Shown here: piece by piece, positions 9,617-18,441 of the stretch
How the letters are laid out: every line of letters starts with the position of its first letter
Numbering within the stretch: the first letter of the stretch is position 1
Source of the DNA: an uncultured Draconibacterium sp.
Lineage (GTDB): Bacteria > Bacteroidota > Bacteroidia > Bacteroidales > Prolixibacteraceae
Assembly (NCBI GenBank): GCA_947492175.1
Contig: CANLMQ010000014.1
Coordinates: 62,001-126,000 of the forward strand
Direction of reading: 5' to 3'
DNA: 64,000 bases
Program-made: the position numbers and the translations under genes
Notes under the pieces: generated by a model
What the model was told of the DNA's origin: nothing
Databases searched by the model: none
Seen by the model: only the letters and a program-made list of their open reading frames with translations

Positions 9617-10528
9617 TTATAATGTTTTAAATACTTTTTCCAGTAACTTTTTTGTTGCAATAACACCTTCTTTTTCCGAAAGTTCAGATCCTTCAAATTC
9701 AATTCCAACAAAACCTTTGTAGCCGGAATCGTCAACAATTTGCATCAAACGATAGTAGTCCATATTTGCTTCATCGCCTTTTGCATTAAATACATTTGAT
9801 TTGGCACTTACTCCTTTTGCAAATGGCATTAATAGTTCTACTCCTTTATATCGGTCAAATTCTTCTCCGGTTTGACGATTAATTATAAAGTTGCCAAAAT
9901 CAGGAAGTGTACCAACACGTTTGTGATCTACCATTTTCATAACTCCTGATAACCATTTACCGTTACTAGATAAACCACCATGGTTTTCAACAATTACATT
10001 TATTTTTTTTGTGTCGGCATATTCGCAAAGCATGCGTAAACCATCGGCTGCTAACTTTTGTTGTTCTTCGTATTCTCCCCTGCTACCGGCATTTACACGT
10101 ATTGAATGACAACCAAGAAAAGCTGCAGCATCAACCCATTTTTTATGGTTCTCAACTGTTTTTATACGTTCTTTTTTCTCGGGGTGTCCCATCATACCTT
10201 CACCATCACACATGATAAGTACATTTTGTACACCCTCATTTTTAGCAATCTTTTTTAATTCAGCGAGGTATTTTTCGTCTTTTGCTTTGTCTTTAAAAAA
10301 CTGATTTACATACTCAACACCTTCCAGCCCCAGTTCTCGGGTAACTCTCGGAAAATCGAGATTTGTCATTTCTTTGGCAAAAAGTGCCTTGTGAAACGAC
10401 CATTCTGCAAGAGAAATTTGATATCGTGATTTTTTTTCTGCCATTCCTGCAAATGTTGGCGAAAATAACATTGTTCCTGCTGCAGTGGCAGCTGTTGTTC
10501 TTAAAAAGTTTCTACGATTTGTATTCAT
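9617..10528 (-). CDS. Exported sugar phosphate isomerase/epimerase-like TIM-barrel protein
   Basis: A 303-residue protein of the xylose-isomerase-like/AP-endonuclease-2 TIM-barrel superfamily, near hydroxypyruvate isomerase-type proteins. The N-terminus carries a Tat-type signal (NRRNFLRTTAATAAG). Likely metal ligands of the barrel are seen in VIVENHGG, LPDFGNF and VGIEFEG near the C-terminus. Such Tat-exported Bacteroidota proteins are common and their substrates are mostly unknown; an isomerase or epimerase role on a small sugar is a family-level guess. It is a single-gene unit, convergent with the mannosidase operon and ended by its own terminator. The signal peptide argues against a role in cytoplasmic sugar catabolism. 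Confidence 0.8.
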   Translation of the reverse strand: MNTNRRNFLRTTAATAAGTMLFSPTFAGMAEKKSRYQISLAEWSFHKALFAKEMTNLDFPRVTRELGLEGVEYVNQFFKDKAKDEKYLAELKKIAKNEGVQNVLIMCDGEGMMGHPEKKERIKTVENHKKWVDAAAFLGCHSIRVNAGSRGEYEEQQKLAADGLRMLCEYADTKKINVIVENHGGLSSNGKWLSGVMKMVDHKRVGTLPDFGNFIINRQTGEEFDRYKGVELLMPFAKGVSAKSNVFNAKGDEANMDYYRLMQIVDDSGYKGFVGIEFEGSELSEKEGVIATKKLLEKVFKTL

Positions 10529-10793
10529 GTTTTTACATTTAGTTGTTACGAAATTATTGTATTAAATTCAAAAGAACTCCAATCAAAGCTGTGTTTTTTC
10601 TGCAACCAGCAGAAAGATAGCTATTCCACGGAAAAAAATTGGGAGAAAGCAGTCGTTTTTCAGGAAAACAGGATGCAGGTTCTTTTTTCATAGATTTAGG
10701 TAACAGTTGAAGCAAAAATAGAAATTATTTTAAGATAGAAACATCCGGGGAATTTAATCTTCCTTGACAGCAAGTTATATTATACGTAAATTG

Positions 10794-11633
10794 ATGGAAA
10801 CTTTAAAAGCAAATATTATGAATGAAAAGTACCAGGAATATCTGGATTTGGCCTATGGGTTTGTGGTGGAATACGGATTAAAAGTTATTACAGCCGTAAT
10901 TGTACTGATTGTTGGTTTGTGGATAATAAAACGAGTTGTAAGAGCCACTGATAAAGTAATGGAGAAGCGCGATGTAAGTGTTTCTCTGCGTGGTTTTTTG
11001 AGAAGTTTGACAAGTATATTACTAAAAGTGATGTTGTTGATCAGCATTGCCGAAATGGTAGGTATTGAAACCACTTCTTTTATTGCTGTGCTGGGTGCTG
11101 CTGGTTTGGCCGTTGGTTTGGCATTGCAGGGAACACTGGCCAATTTTGCAGGAGGAGTAATGATTTTGTTATTCAAACCTTTTAAAGTTGGAGACTTAAT
11201 CGAATCGCGGGGACATTTAGGTTCAGTAAAGGAAATACACATTTTCGTGACTATTCTTTTAACTCCGGAAAACAAAACAGTTATCCTTCCTAATGCAGCG
11301 GTGTCGAGTAACGATATTGTTAATTATACCACTCAGGGAGTAATTCGCGTGGATATGGTTTTTGGTATTTCATATGGATCGAATATTAAAACAGCAAAAG
11401 ATGTTTTATTGAACATCCTTGTAAATCATCCGAAAGTATTAAACGATCCGGCCCCTTTTGTTGGGGTAAAAGAGCTTGCCGATAGCTCGGTGAATCTGGC
11501 CGTTCGCCCGTATACAAAACCTAAGGACTACTGGGAAGTTTATTTCTACGTTTACGAAGAAGGAAAACTGGCATTGGATAAAGCCGGGATTACAATTCCT
11601 TTTCCGCAGGTGGATGTACATATGGCGAAATAA
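10794..11633 (+). CDS. MscS-family small mechanosensitive channel (copy 1)
   Basis: About 279 residues with three N-terminal membrane helices and a C-terminal MscS beta/alpha domain. The pore-lining TM3 is clear: GLAVGLALQGTLANFAGG, followed by the FKPFKVGD signature. It should open under membrane tension and release solutes during osmotic downshock. I start at the ATG at 10794; the ATG at 10818 (MNEKYQEYL) fits equally well and matches the N-terminus length of the second copy at 37450-38256. A TTG at 10764 is also in frame but unlikely. The gene stands alone, divergent from the TIM-barrel gene, and ends at a bidirectional terminator shared with the acyl-CoA ligase. Confidence 0.88.
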   Translation: METLKANIMNEKYQEYLDLAYGFVVEYGLKVITAVIVLIVGLWIIKRVVRATDKVMEKRDVSVSLRGFLRSLTSILLKVMLLISIAEMVGIETTSFIAVLGAAGLAVGLALQGTLANFAGGVMILLFKPFKVGDLIESRGHLGSVKEIHIFVTILLTPENKTVILPNAAVSSNDIVNYTTQGVIRVDMVFGISYGSNIKTAKDVLLNILVNHPKVLNDPAPFVGVKELADSSVNLAVRPYTKPKDYWEVYFYVYEEGKLALDKAGITIPFPQVDVHMAK

Positions 11634-11658
11634 AAATTGATAGCTATAGGAATAAAAA

Positions 11659-11683
11659 ATCCGGTATGAATATCATACCGGAT
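11659..11683. terminator. Bidirectional terminator between mscS and the acyl-CoA ligase
   Basis: Stem ATCCGGTATGA / TCATACCGGAT with a 3-base loop, flanked by an A-run on the left and a T-run on the right. It can stop transcripts from both convergent genes. Confidence 0.9.
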
Positions 11684-11689
11684 TTTTTA

Positions 11690-13330
11690 TTATACATATT
11701 TGTATCTTTTGATATTTCGTTTTGGAGTTTTGTCAAACTCATTTTCCATCAGTTCAATTCTACTGATTTGTTCGTATTTCGGTAACTCCGAATTTGCTTT
11801 TTTTCGGTTACCTTCCATAATCACTCCCAGGTTGTTATTATCCACTCCATCTGCTTTTATAGAATCAAAATCTGGATAAACCAGCGCAACCAGTTTTTGG
11901 TCGCGTTCAACTACCACACATTCGGCAACATAGTTTTGATTGCACATTTTGGCTTCTATTTCTTCCGGGTAGATGTTCTGACCGGACGGACCAAGCAGCA
12001 TATTTTTCGAACGTCCGCGAATAAAAATAAAATTGTTTTTATCAATTACTCCAAGATCGCCTGTTTTCAGCCATCCATCATCAGTAAATACGGCTTTTGT
12101 TTCTTCCTCGTTTTTATAATAGCCCAACATCACATTTTCTCCTTTTACCTGGATTTCGCCAACAATGTTGTACGGATCTTCAGAATCGATACGTACTTCC
12201 ATCCGATCAACCAAACGTCCTGCAGATGATTGTAATGTTTTGTTCCAGGCTTCGTAGCTGATTAAAGGTCCACACTCAGTCATGCCATAACCGATTGTAA
12301 ACGGGAAGTTTATTTGCTTAAAGAACTTTTCCACATCGGCACTTAGCGGTGCTCCTCCAATCACAATCTCGAAGAAACGGCCACCAAAAGTTTCTACCAT
12401 TTTCGCCCTGATCTTTTTTAGAATAATATTTGATAATCCCGGTATTTTCAGAAGTATTCTAACAGTTGGCTTTTCTATGGCTGGAAGAATACGTTTTTTG
12501 TAAATTTTTTCGATGATTAGTGGAACTGAAAGAATAAGTTTGGGTTTTACCTGGCCAAAAGCCTGTGTAATAACTGCCGGCGATGGCATTTTGCTTAAAA
12601 AAGTAATGTGGCATCCCAAAGTAACAGGGAATAAAAACTCAAACAACAATCCATAAACATGTGCCATTGGAAGGAAGGACACAATCTGATCGCCTGGTTT
12701 TAATGGCATGTGTTCTCGGGCAAATATAATGTTCGAAACCAGGCTTCGTTCCGGTATCATAACTCCCTTTGTAAAACCCGAAGTTCCTGAAGTATAGGAA
12801 ATAATACACATTTCTTCGCGTTCCCATTCTTCAAATACAAATGCCTTTTTTAAAAGCTGGTTTTCTTTGTAATACTGAAATCCATCGTTTATTTTATATT
12901 GGAGGTTTTCATCTTTTGACTGGTGAATACTAAAATCTTCAAGCACAACGGTAGCCAGCAAGTTGGGCGATTCTTCCAGATCTACTTTTTCGAGAAGTGC
13001 TTTTGCTCCAATTACAATTTTACATTCCGAATGATTGATTATGTGGTTGGTATCATTTTCGTTAAAGTCGGGAAGAATTGGAACAATAACCAAACCTGCC
13101 GAAACTGTTGATAAGAATACCGCCCCCCAATGTGCAGAGTTACGGCCTAAAACAGCAATTTTATCACCTCGTTGTATTCCTGACAGCTGGTAAAATAAGT
13201 GCAGCGATTTAATAATTTTTGCAATATCCTGGTACTTAAAATCTGCACCATCAAAATCAGAGAAGGCCAGTTTATCCCAATTCTGATGAAAAGCATTGGT
13301 ATAAAGTTTAGCTAAAGTTTGGTTATTCAT
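11690..13330 (-). CDS. AMP-forming long-chain acyl-CoA synthetase/ligase
   Basis: A 546-residue member of the ANL adenylating superfamily. Visible motifs are the P-loop YTSGTSGFTKGVM (about 180), the YGMTECGPL motif, GWLKTGDLG with the ribose-binding Asp, and near the C-terminus KTPKRNIKRYKY with the catalytic Lys region. It should activate a fatty acid through an acyl-adenylate and transfer it to CoA (or possibly to a carrier protein). Length and motifs fit FadD/long-chain ligases; the exact substrate is not readable. It is monocistronic between two intergenic regions. The product has no signal peptide and should be cytoplasmic or peripheral to the membrane. Confidence 0.88.
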   Translation of the reverse strand: MNNQTLAKLYTNAFHQNWDKLAFSDFDGADFKYQDIAKIIKSLHLFYQLSGIQRGDKIAVLGRNSAHWGAVFLSTVSAGLVIVPILPDFNENDTNHIINHSECKIVIGAKALLEKVDLEESPNLLATVVLEDFSIHQSKDENLQYKINDGFQYYKENQLLKKAFVFEEWEREEMCIISYTSGTSGFTKGVMIPERSLVSNIIFAREHMPLKPGDQIVSFLPMAHVYGLLFEFLFPVTLGCHITFLSKMPSPAVITQAFGQVKPKLILSVPLIIEKIYKKRILPAIEKPTVRILLKIPGLSNIILKKIRAKMVETFGGRFFEIVIGGAPLSADVEKFFKQINFPFTIGYGMTECGPLISYEAWNKTLQSSAGRLVDRMEVRIDSEDPYNIVGEIQVKGENVMLGYYKNEEETKAVFTDDGWLKTGDLGVIDKNNFIFIRGRSKNMLLGPSGQNIYPEEIEAKMCNQNYVAECVVVERDQKLVALVYPDFDSIKADGVDNNNLGVIMEGNRKKANSELPKYEQISRIELMENEFDKTPKRNIKRYKYV

Positions 13331-13786
13331 AATGAACCGTTTTGATTAAACGTGTAAATGTACATTTTTTTATAAAATGCTTAAAGTAAATAATTGTGGT
13401 TGTGTTTAGAAAGTTGGGGAAATAAAAAAAGCCAGCACTTTAAAGTGCTGGCTTTCGAGATCTCTAATCCTATTTTCTGTAAGTATTTAAGTATGTTTTC
13501 TTTTGGTATGGAGGGACAGGACAGTTGAAATGAAGAAAACTAGTTTCATTCAGGGATCGTGTACAGAAACAGGAATTCTTGCGATGGGGAATCGTATCTT
13601 TGAATTCTTTTTCCATTAAGATTAATATTTCCTTGTATTACGTATTGCACAGGAAGTGAAAGAACTCTCTGCAAGTATAAAGAGAATTGATTAATTATTT
13701 TTCGGTGTTGATTGAATGGATGCATTTGGGATATAAACGGTAGGAATTACTTATCCATCGGATTTTAGAAAAATGGTAATTGACGA
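13331..13786. other. Intergenic region upstream of the acyl-CoA ligase
   Basis: It carries the terminator of the histidine kinase transcript (13431-13452) and presumably the ligase promoter, though I could not place a clear TAnnTTTG element. The stretch 13456-13786 is AT-rich with no convincing ORF or structure. Confidence 0.6.
13431..13452 (-). terminator. Terminator of the kinase/regulator operon
   Basis: Near-perfect palindrome with stem GCCAGCACTT / AAGTGCTGGC. On the minus strand it is followed by a run of seven T. It lies about 335 bases after the kinase stop, leaving a long 3' untranslated stretch. Confidence 0.8.
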
Positions 13787-16696
13787 TTAATTGGCTTCAA
13801 TGAGTGGGATAATTATTTTTATTTGGGTTCCTGGAAATTCTTCTTCCGGGTACAGGTTGCCAGTTATTACCTGAGACTGAACACCCCGACGTTCGCCAAT
13901 TAGACGTAATCGTTTTTTTGTAAGTGTCATACCCATGTTTAACCCACGGCCGGTATTCGTAATGGCTTCCTCGTTTTTTATGCCAATACCGTTATCTTCA
14001 ACAAGTACTTCTATACTTTTTTCATCTAAATAGTTAAAAGCAACCTTTATTCTTCCTCCCTTATTTAAGGGTGAAATACCATGCCATATTGCATTTTCGA
14101 CAAAAGGCTGAATAATCATCGACGGAATACAAGCGTCATAACTATCCAGCTTTTCATCCACTTCTATTTCAAACTCGAATCTGCTGTTCAAACGTAGTTT
14201 CTCCAGTTCGATATAGTTATTGAGCCGTTCAACTTCGTCGTCAATACAAATGTAGTTCGACTTCAGCGAGTTCATGTTCTGTCTTATTAATCTGGCAAAT
14301 TGCGATAAATAAGTTCCGGCTTCCGACGATTTATTTTGTAGCAGATAGCCTTGTATTGATCCCAAAGCATTGAAAATAAAATGTGGATTCATCATCGATT
14401 GCAATGCTTTATGCTCGAGTGTAATCAGAAGATGATCGGTTTCTTTTTGTTGAATTTTCCTGTGATAGAAATAACGCACGATTAAAAACAGCAATAATAA
14501 TAATATGAAAATTATCAGAATCTTTGTACTGGTACGTTGCAATATAGTGGGATGAACAATTACCGGAAGTTCAACAACTTCACTGTACGGCTCCCTGTTT
14601 TTACGCGATTTGAGTTGAAAAACATATTCTCCAGGATCAAGGTTTAAATATACTACACGGGTTTCTTTTCCTGTACTCCAGTGTTCGTCCGAGCCTTTCA
14701 TTTTATATGAGTACTCTGATGGAATTGATGAATAATTTAAACTTGAAAATTCGATACTTAGTCGTTCAATATTTTTTAAATCAATAGCTCCGCTCGAAAT
14801 GTCTATCTCTTGATCATCAAGAAAAACTTTATAGAAATAAGGAGTTGTGGGTTGAATTTTAGCATTTACACATTCTTCTACAGGAATAAAAGTTAATCCA
14901 TCGTCGGAAGCAACGTAAAGGGTACTATCCTTGCAAATTAAATCGTTAATATTATTGAACTCAATGTTGAGCCGGTTTAATTCAATGGGTTCATTTTTTA
15001 AAACCTTTAACGGATTTGTGATGAAATACACAGTTTTTACAGTAGTGAAAAACAACGTTGAGTCATAGAAATCCATATCTCTTATCCTGAAATCAATTTG
15101 ATCGTGTAAATTGTTTAACAGATCATAAAACTGGTCATTGTTCTGAAGATAAAGCTCATTCCCAATAAAGTTGAATATTTCATTTTGTTCATCCAAAATT
15201 AAATGATCAGGAATGTACTTTCCATCGAACTGCCTGAATGTGTTGTTGTATGAAACGATACTGTCTCTTATAATAACATTGCGTGCGCCATTAATCAGGA
15301 GTTCGTTTCTTTTATTAAAGAACAAGTTTGTTATTCTTCCTACTTTTGGCTGCATTTTTGTTAGCATGGAGTTTTTAAGACCGGCAATTATTACTTCATC
15401 ATTTATATATGAATAGAGTACAACTTCGTGGCTGCTGATCGCAATTCCTTTAACCGTATAATTAGATATATAATTATGTTCGATGTCAAGAGTCTTTTTA
15501 TTGGGATTTAATTTTATTCCATTTAAAGTAAATAAGTTGGATTTAAATCCGTGTAGCAAAAGCCTTCCGTCATTAAGCAAATGAATTCTGTTAATTGTTT
15601 GATTCCCCGATAGATTATTACTTTTAAATAGTTGATTGTCGGAGATTAAAAACAAAGCATTGCCATTTGTAGCCCAAGTTCCTGTTTTACTTCCGTTAAG
15701 GCCTTTCACTCCTCTTCCATTAAAAAATTCCTTTCCCCAGAATTTGTATTTTAATATGTCGCGATTTATTTTAAAAATTCCACGAGTGTTGGAAACACTC
15801 CAAATATTATTCTCCCGGTCGAGAATGAGATTTTGCGCACATTCAATTTCAAGATGAAGTACAAGCTCGTTATTTTTATAACAGAAGACTCCGTTATTAA
15901 AGGAAGAAATCCAAATGTAATTTTCATTGTCTACTATAACCGAATTAACCAAAGTACTTTCAGCATCAATAGGGATTTTTTCAACTCTATTAAAATCATT
16001 GAACAAGTTTACATACCCTTGCTGGTCGATTGTAAAAGTTTGGTTTTTTTCTAGTTGGAATGCTTTTGCGATACTAAGGGACGGACGATGTATGATTGCT
16101 GATAAATCAAGATTCTCATATTCATAAATAGCATTGGGCGACCATACCAGAAAATTATTTCCGGAGGATTTGTTTAAATAGATACAGTTTGAAATAGGTC
16201 GGCCTAAACTATCCTTCATTAAAAGGTAATCGATATACTCATTCCCTTTTATCACAAAAACCTCAGAGTTTGAATTGTATAAGTATATTGTTGAGTCTGA
16301 ATCCTGGAAAAAGTCGTGAAACAAAAATGTACTTTTAATTTCATCAAGAAAGGGAATGTCGGTACCGTTATGAATTTTATTTTTAAAAAAATAATTTACT
16401 GTTCCGTTATGGTTTAAAAACCACACTCTTCCTTCTAAATCTTCTTTAATTCTTATAACCAGGTTATTGCTGAGACCATCTTTTATGTTGTAATTAACAA
16501 AGTTGCTTCCGTCAAATCTTGTTACTCCTGCATCAGTACCAAACCATATAAAACCTTTTCTGTCTTGTTGCACACAGAAAATCTTGTTGGTGGGTAATCC
16601 GTCAGTGAGCGTATAATTTGTAATAAACGGATTTTGAGCTAAAATAAGTTGAGCCCAAAAAAAGATTAGAAGAAATATGGTATGGCCTTTTTTCAC
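13787..16696 (-). CDS. LytS-type sensor histidine kinase with two-component-regulator propeller
   Basis: A 969-residue membrane sensor. After a signal peptide (IFLLIFFWAQLILAQ) come propeller repeats of the Reg_prop type (GFIWFGTDAGVTRFDG near 50-65, NYIWISSFNNGVF), then a Y_Y_Y-like beta-sandwich (YKMKGSDEHWS), one membrane helix (ILIIFILLLLLFLIVRYFY) and a HisKA_7TM/LytS-type kinase core with MMNPHFIFNALGSIQGYL (phospho-accepting His) and an HATPase region with VEDNGIGIKNE. The periplasmic propeller probably senses a ligand. The GTG start at 16696 shares one base with the regulator's stop (TAGTG), so the two are translationally coupled. It is not a hybrid HTCS: it has no fused receiver or AraC domain. 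Confidence 0.92.
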   Translation of the reverse strand: MKKGHTIFLLIFFWAQLILAQNPFITNYTLTDGLPTNKIFCVQQDRKGFIWFGTDAGVTRFDGSNFVNYNIKDGLSNNLVIRIKEDLEGRVWFLNHNGTVNYFFKNKIHNGTDIPFLDEIKSTFLFHDFFQDSDSTIYLYNSNSEVFVIKGNEYIDYLLMKDSLGRPISNCIYLNKSSGNNFLVWSPNAIYEYENLDLSAIIHRPSLSIAKAFQLEKNQTFTIDQQGYVNLFNDFNRVEKIPIDAESTLVNSVIVDNENYIWISSFNNGVFCYKNNELVLHLEIECAQNLILDRENNIWSVSNTRGIFKINRDILKYKFWGKEFFNGRGVKGLNGSKTGTWATNGNALFLISDNQLFKSNNLSGNQTINRIHLLNDGRLLLHGFKSNLFTLNGIKLNPNKKTLDIEHNYISNYTVKGIAISSHEVVLYSYINDEVIIAGLKNSMLTKMQPKVGRITNLFFNKRNELLINGARNVIIRDSIVSYNNTFRQFDGKYIPDHLILDEQNEIFNFIGNELYLQNNDQFYDLLNNLHDQIDFRIRDMDFYDSTLFFTTVKTVYFITNPLKVLKNEPIELNRLNIEFNNINDLICKDSTLYVASDDGLTFIPVEECVNAKIQPTTPYFYKVFLDDQEIDISSGAIDLKNIERLSIEFSSLNYSSIPSEYSYKMKGSDEHWSTGKETRVVYLNLDPGEYVFQLKSRKNREPYSEVVELPVIVHPTILQRTSTKILIIFILLLLLFLIVRYFYHRKIQQKETDHLLITLEHKALQSMMNPHFIFNALGSIQGYLLQNKSSEAGTYLSQFARLIRQNMNSLKSNYICIDDEVERLNNYIELEKLRLNSRFEFEIEVDEKLDSYDACIPSMIIQPFVENAIWHGISPLNKGGRIKVAFNYLDEKSIEVLVEDNGIGIKNEEAITNTGRGLNMGMTLTKKRLRLIGERRGVQSQVITGNLYPEEEFPGTQIKIIIPLIEAN

Positions 16697-17490
16697 TAAT
16701 CAAAAGATTTCGACAATGTTCCAACAGTTTCTCTGAATTCGTTGAAGCGACGCCTTGAAATTGATAACTTTGTATTATCATCCAAAATAGCAAAATATCC
16801 CTGATAACTTGAATAACCTTTCAAATAGTTTAGGTTAATAATATACGATTTGTGAATTCTGAAAAAAGTGTTCGGATCTAAGAATTTTTCATATTCACCT
16901 AATGTTTTGGTTGATACAATTTTATCGAGGCTGGATAAATGTATAATGGTGTAATTGCTATCGGCCTCTAAAAACCGGATGGAATTTAATTCAACAACGC
17001 GATATCCAAACTTCTCTACCACAGTAATTTTTGTAAAATGCGATTGCCCGCTTTTAATTTGCTCGGTTAAATTATCGAGCGATTCGTTGTATATCTTTTC
17101 GGTCTCTTTTTTTTGAGATCGCAGCGCGAGTAAAGAAGTGGCTTTATTAACTGCGGTTTTTAATTCGATTGTATCTATTGGTTTAAGCAAATAATCAATG
17201 GCGTTTGCTTTAATGGCTTTTAATGCATACTCTTCATAGGCAGTAGTAAAAATTACCACATAATTTTCTTTGGGGATAGATGCCAAAAAATCGAAGCCGG
17301 TTTCTTTTGGCATCGAGATGTCGAGAAATATTAAATGAATTTCATTCTCCTTTAGCAATTCTCTTCCTTCTGCTGCCGATTTTGCTTTTCCAACAACGTT
17401 AATTTCAGGACAGTTACGATGAATTAGAATTTCAAGTGTTTCCTGTAGGTTGATTTCATCGTCAACAATAATAGCATTGTAAGGTCTCAT
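16696..17490 (-). CDS. LytTR-family DNA-binding response regulator
   Basis: 264 residues. The receiver domain has acidic residues D10/D11 (IIVDDE), phospho-acceptor D57 (IFLDISMP) and the conserved Lys in YLLKPID. The C-terminal third is a LytTR DNA-binding domain (RFLEADSNYTIIHL, FFRIHKSYIINL). I chose the ATG at 17490 because the receiver fold begins there and a TATCTTTG -7 element sits directly before it (17496-17503), implying an almost leaderless mRNA; a frame open to 17658 is not needed. It is the partner of the kinase that follows, with a 1-base overlap. Target genes cannot be read from the window; it may control distant loci. Confidence 0.92.
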   Translation of the reverse strand: MRPYNAIIVDDEINLQETLEILIHRNCPEINVVGKAKSAAEGRELLKENEIHLIFLDISMPKETGFDFLASIPKENYVVIFTTAYEEYALKAIKANAIDYLLKPIDTIELKTAVNKATSLLALRSQKKETEKIYNESLDNLTEQIKSGQSHFTKITVVEKFGYRVVELNSIRFLEADSNYTIIHLSSLDKIVSTKTLGEYEKFLDPNTFFRIHKSYIINLNYLKGYSSYQGYFAILDDNTKLSISRRRFNEFRETVGTLSKSFD

Positions 17491-17495
17491 TGTAA

Positions 17496-17503
17496 CAAAG
17501 ATA
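17496..17503 (-). promoter_or_regulatory. -7 element of the response regulator promoter
   Basis: TATCTTTG on the minus strand, matching the Bacteroidota -7 consensus TAnnTTTG, ends 5 bases before the chosen ATG. No clear TTTG was found at the -33 distance. Confidence 0.45.
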
Positions 17504-17727
17504 TAATTTCTTTGATAGATTTGTTGGACTTCGCGTGAATGGTTATGTTTAATGAGTGATTGGTAGAAAAAAGACAGTAAGCGGTATTTTTTTAGGTTTG
17601 GAAAGGGCCAAATATTATTTTTTATACTCGAATATATATTGTTTACTATTATTGACAATGATTTCCAATTGAGAACTTTAAACTCAGTTTCCTGTTGTTA
17701 TCGGTAGAATTAAATTAACAAACAGAG

Positions 17728-18273
17728 ATGAAACGATTATTAGTACTGCTTTTTGTGGCATGCTCGGTTTTGGTAGCAGCACAGAATAATGTTAAAGTGA
17801 AAACCGGCAATAAGGCTATTGATTTCAAGTTAAATACGATAGATGGAGTGGAGGTACAATTAAGCAAATTGTATAGTAAGCAGTTGGTGGTATTGGTTGT
17901 TTTAAGAGGCTGGCCCGAATATCAATGTCCGGTTTGTACCAGGCAGGTGGGGGAGTTTGTGCCCGAAGCAGAAAAGTTTAAACAATATGGTGCAAGTGTT
18001 TTAATGGTATATCCTGGTCCATCGGATGTTTTACTCCAGAAAGCGAAAGAGTTTGCTGAAGATTTTACCTTCCCCGACAATTTTTATTTTACGATTGATC
18101 CGGATTATTCAATGGTTAATAAGTATGGACTGCGTTGGAATGTACCCAAAGAAACAGCTTATCCATCTACTTTTGTAATTAATAAAAACGGAGAGGTGGT
18201 TTATTCGAAAGTGAGTTCTACCCATGGTGGCAGAGCCGCTGTTGAGGAGGTGTTGGAAGTTTTGGCAAAGTAG
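17728..18273 (+). CDS. Exported peroxiredoxin/thioredoxin-fold protein
   Basis: 181 residues with a signal peptide (LLVLLFVACSVLVAAQ) and an AhpC/TSA-like thioredoxin fold: NKAIDFKLNTIDG at the start and YQCPVC (C67, C70) at the active site, then PSTFVINKNGEVVYSK. It probably reduces peroxides or disulfides in the periplasm. The CPVC pair looks more thioredoxin-like than a classical one-Cys peroxiredoxin, so a thiol-disulfide role is an alternative. It is monocistronic and divergent from the kinase/regulator operon, and could be one of that regulator's targets only by proximity. Confidence 0.8.
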   Translation: MKRLLVLLFVACSVLVAAQNNVKVKTGNKAIDFKLNTIDGVEVQLSKLYSKQLVVLVVLRGWPEYQCPVCTRQVGEFVPEAEKFKQYGASVLMVYPGPSDVLLQKAKEFAEDFTFPDNFYFTIDPDYSMVNKYGLRWNVPKETAYPSTFVINKNGEVVYSKVSSTHGGRAAVEEVLEVLAK

Positions 18274-18350
18274 CAATTATTTTGGTGAAACGTGAGGAAC
18301 CTACTTTTTCTGATTTTAAACTGTGTTATATGTAAGAAAAGATAATAAAA

Positions 18351-18376
18351 AAGCCGACCCCTTGCGGAACCGGCTT
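18351..18376. terminator. Bidirectional terminator between the peroxiredoxin gene and mutB
   Basis: Stem AAGCCG / CGGCTT with a small inner CC/GG pairing. A-rich sequence on the left gives a T-run on the minus strand; TATTATTTTTTC follows on the plus strand. Confidence 0.7.
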
Positions 18377-18403
18377 CCTGTATTATTTTTTCGACTCATG
18401 CAG

Positions 18404-18435
18404 AATCCGGCATCTGTAATCCGGCATCCAGCATC
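18404..18435. repeat. Short direct repeats near the mutB 3' end
   Basis: AATCCGGCATC occurs at 18404 and 18419, followed by CCAGCATC. The same words recur at 20642-20672 on the other side of mutB. Confidence 0.6.
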
Positions 18436-18441
18436 GAAAAT

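Noticed and set aside
10764..10790. TTGACA-type sigma-70 promoter before mscS
   Set aside because: Spacing to TATATT is wrong and Bacteroidota primary promoters use TTTG/TAnnTTTG.
17491..17658. N-terminal extension of the LytTR regulator
   Set aside because: The receiver domain starts at the ATG at 17490 and the promoter element lies between the two starts.
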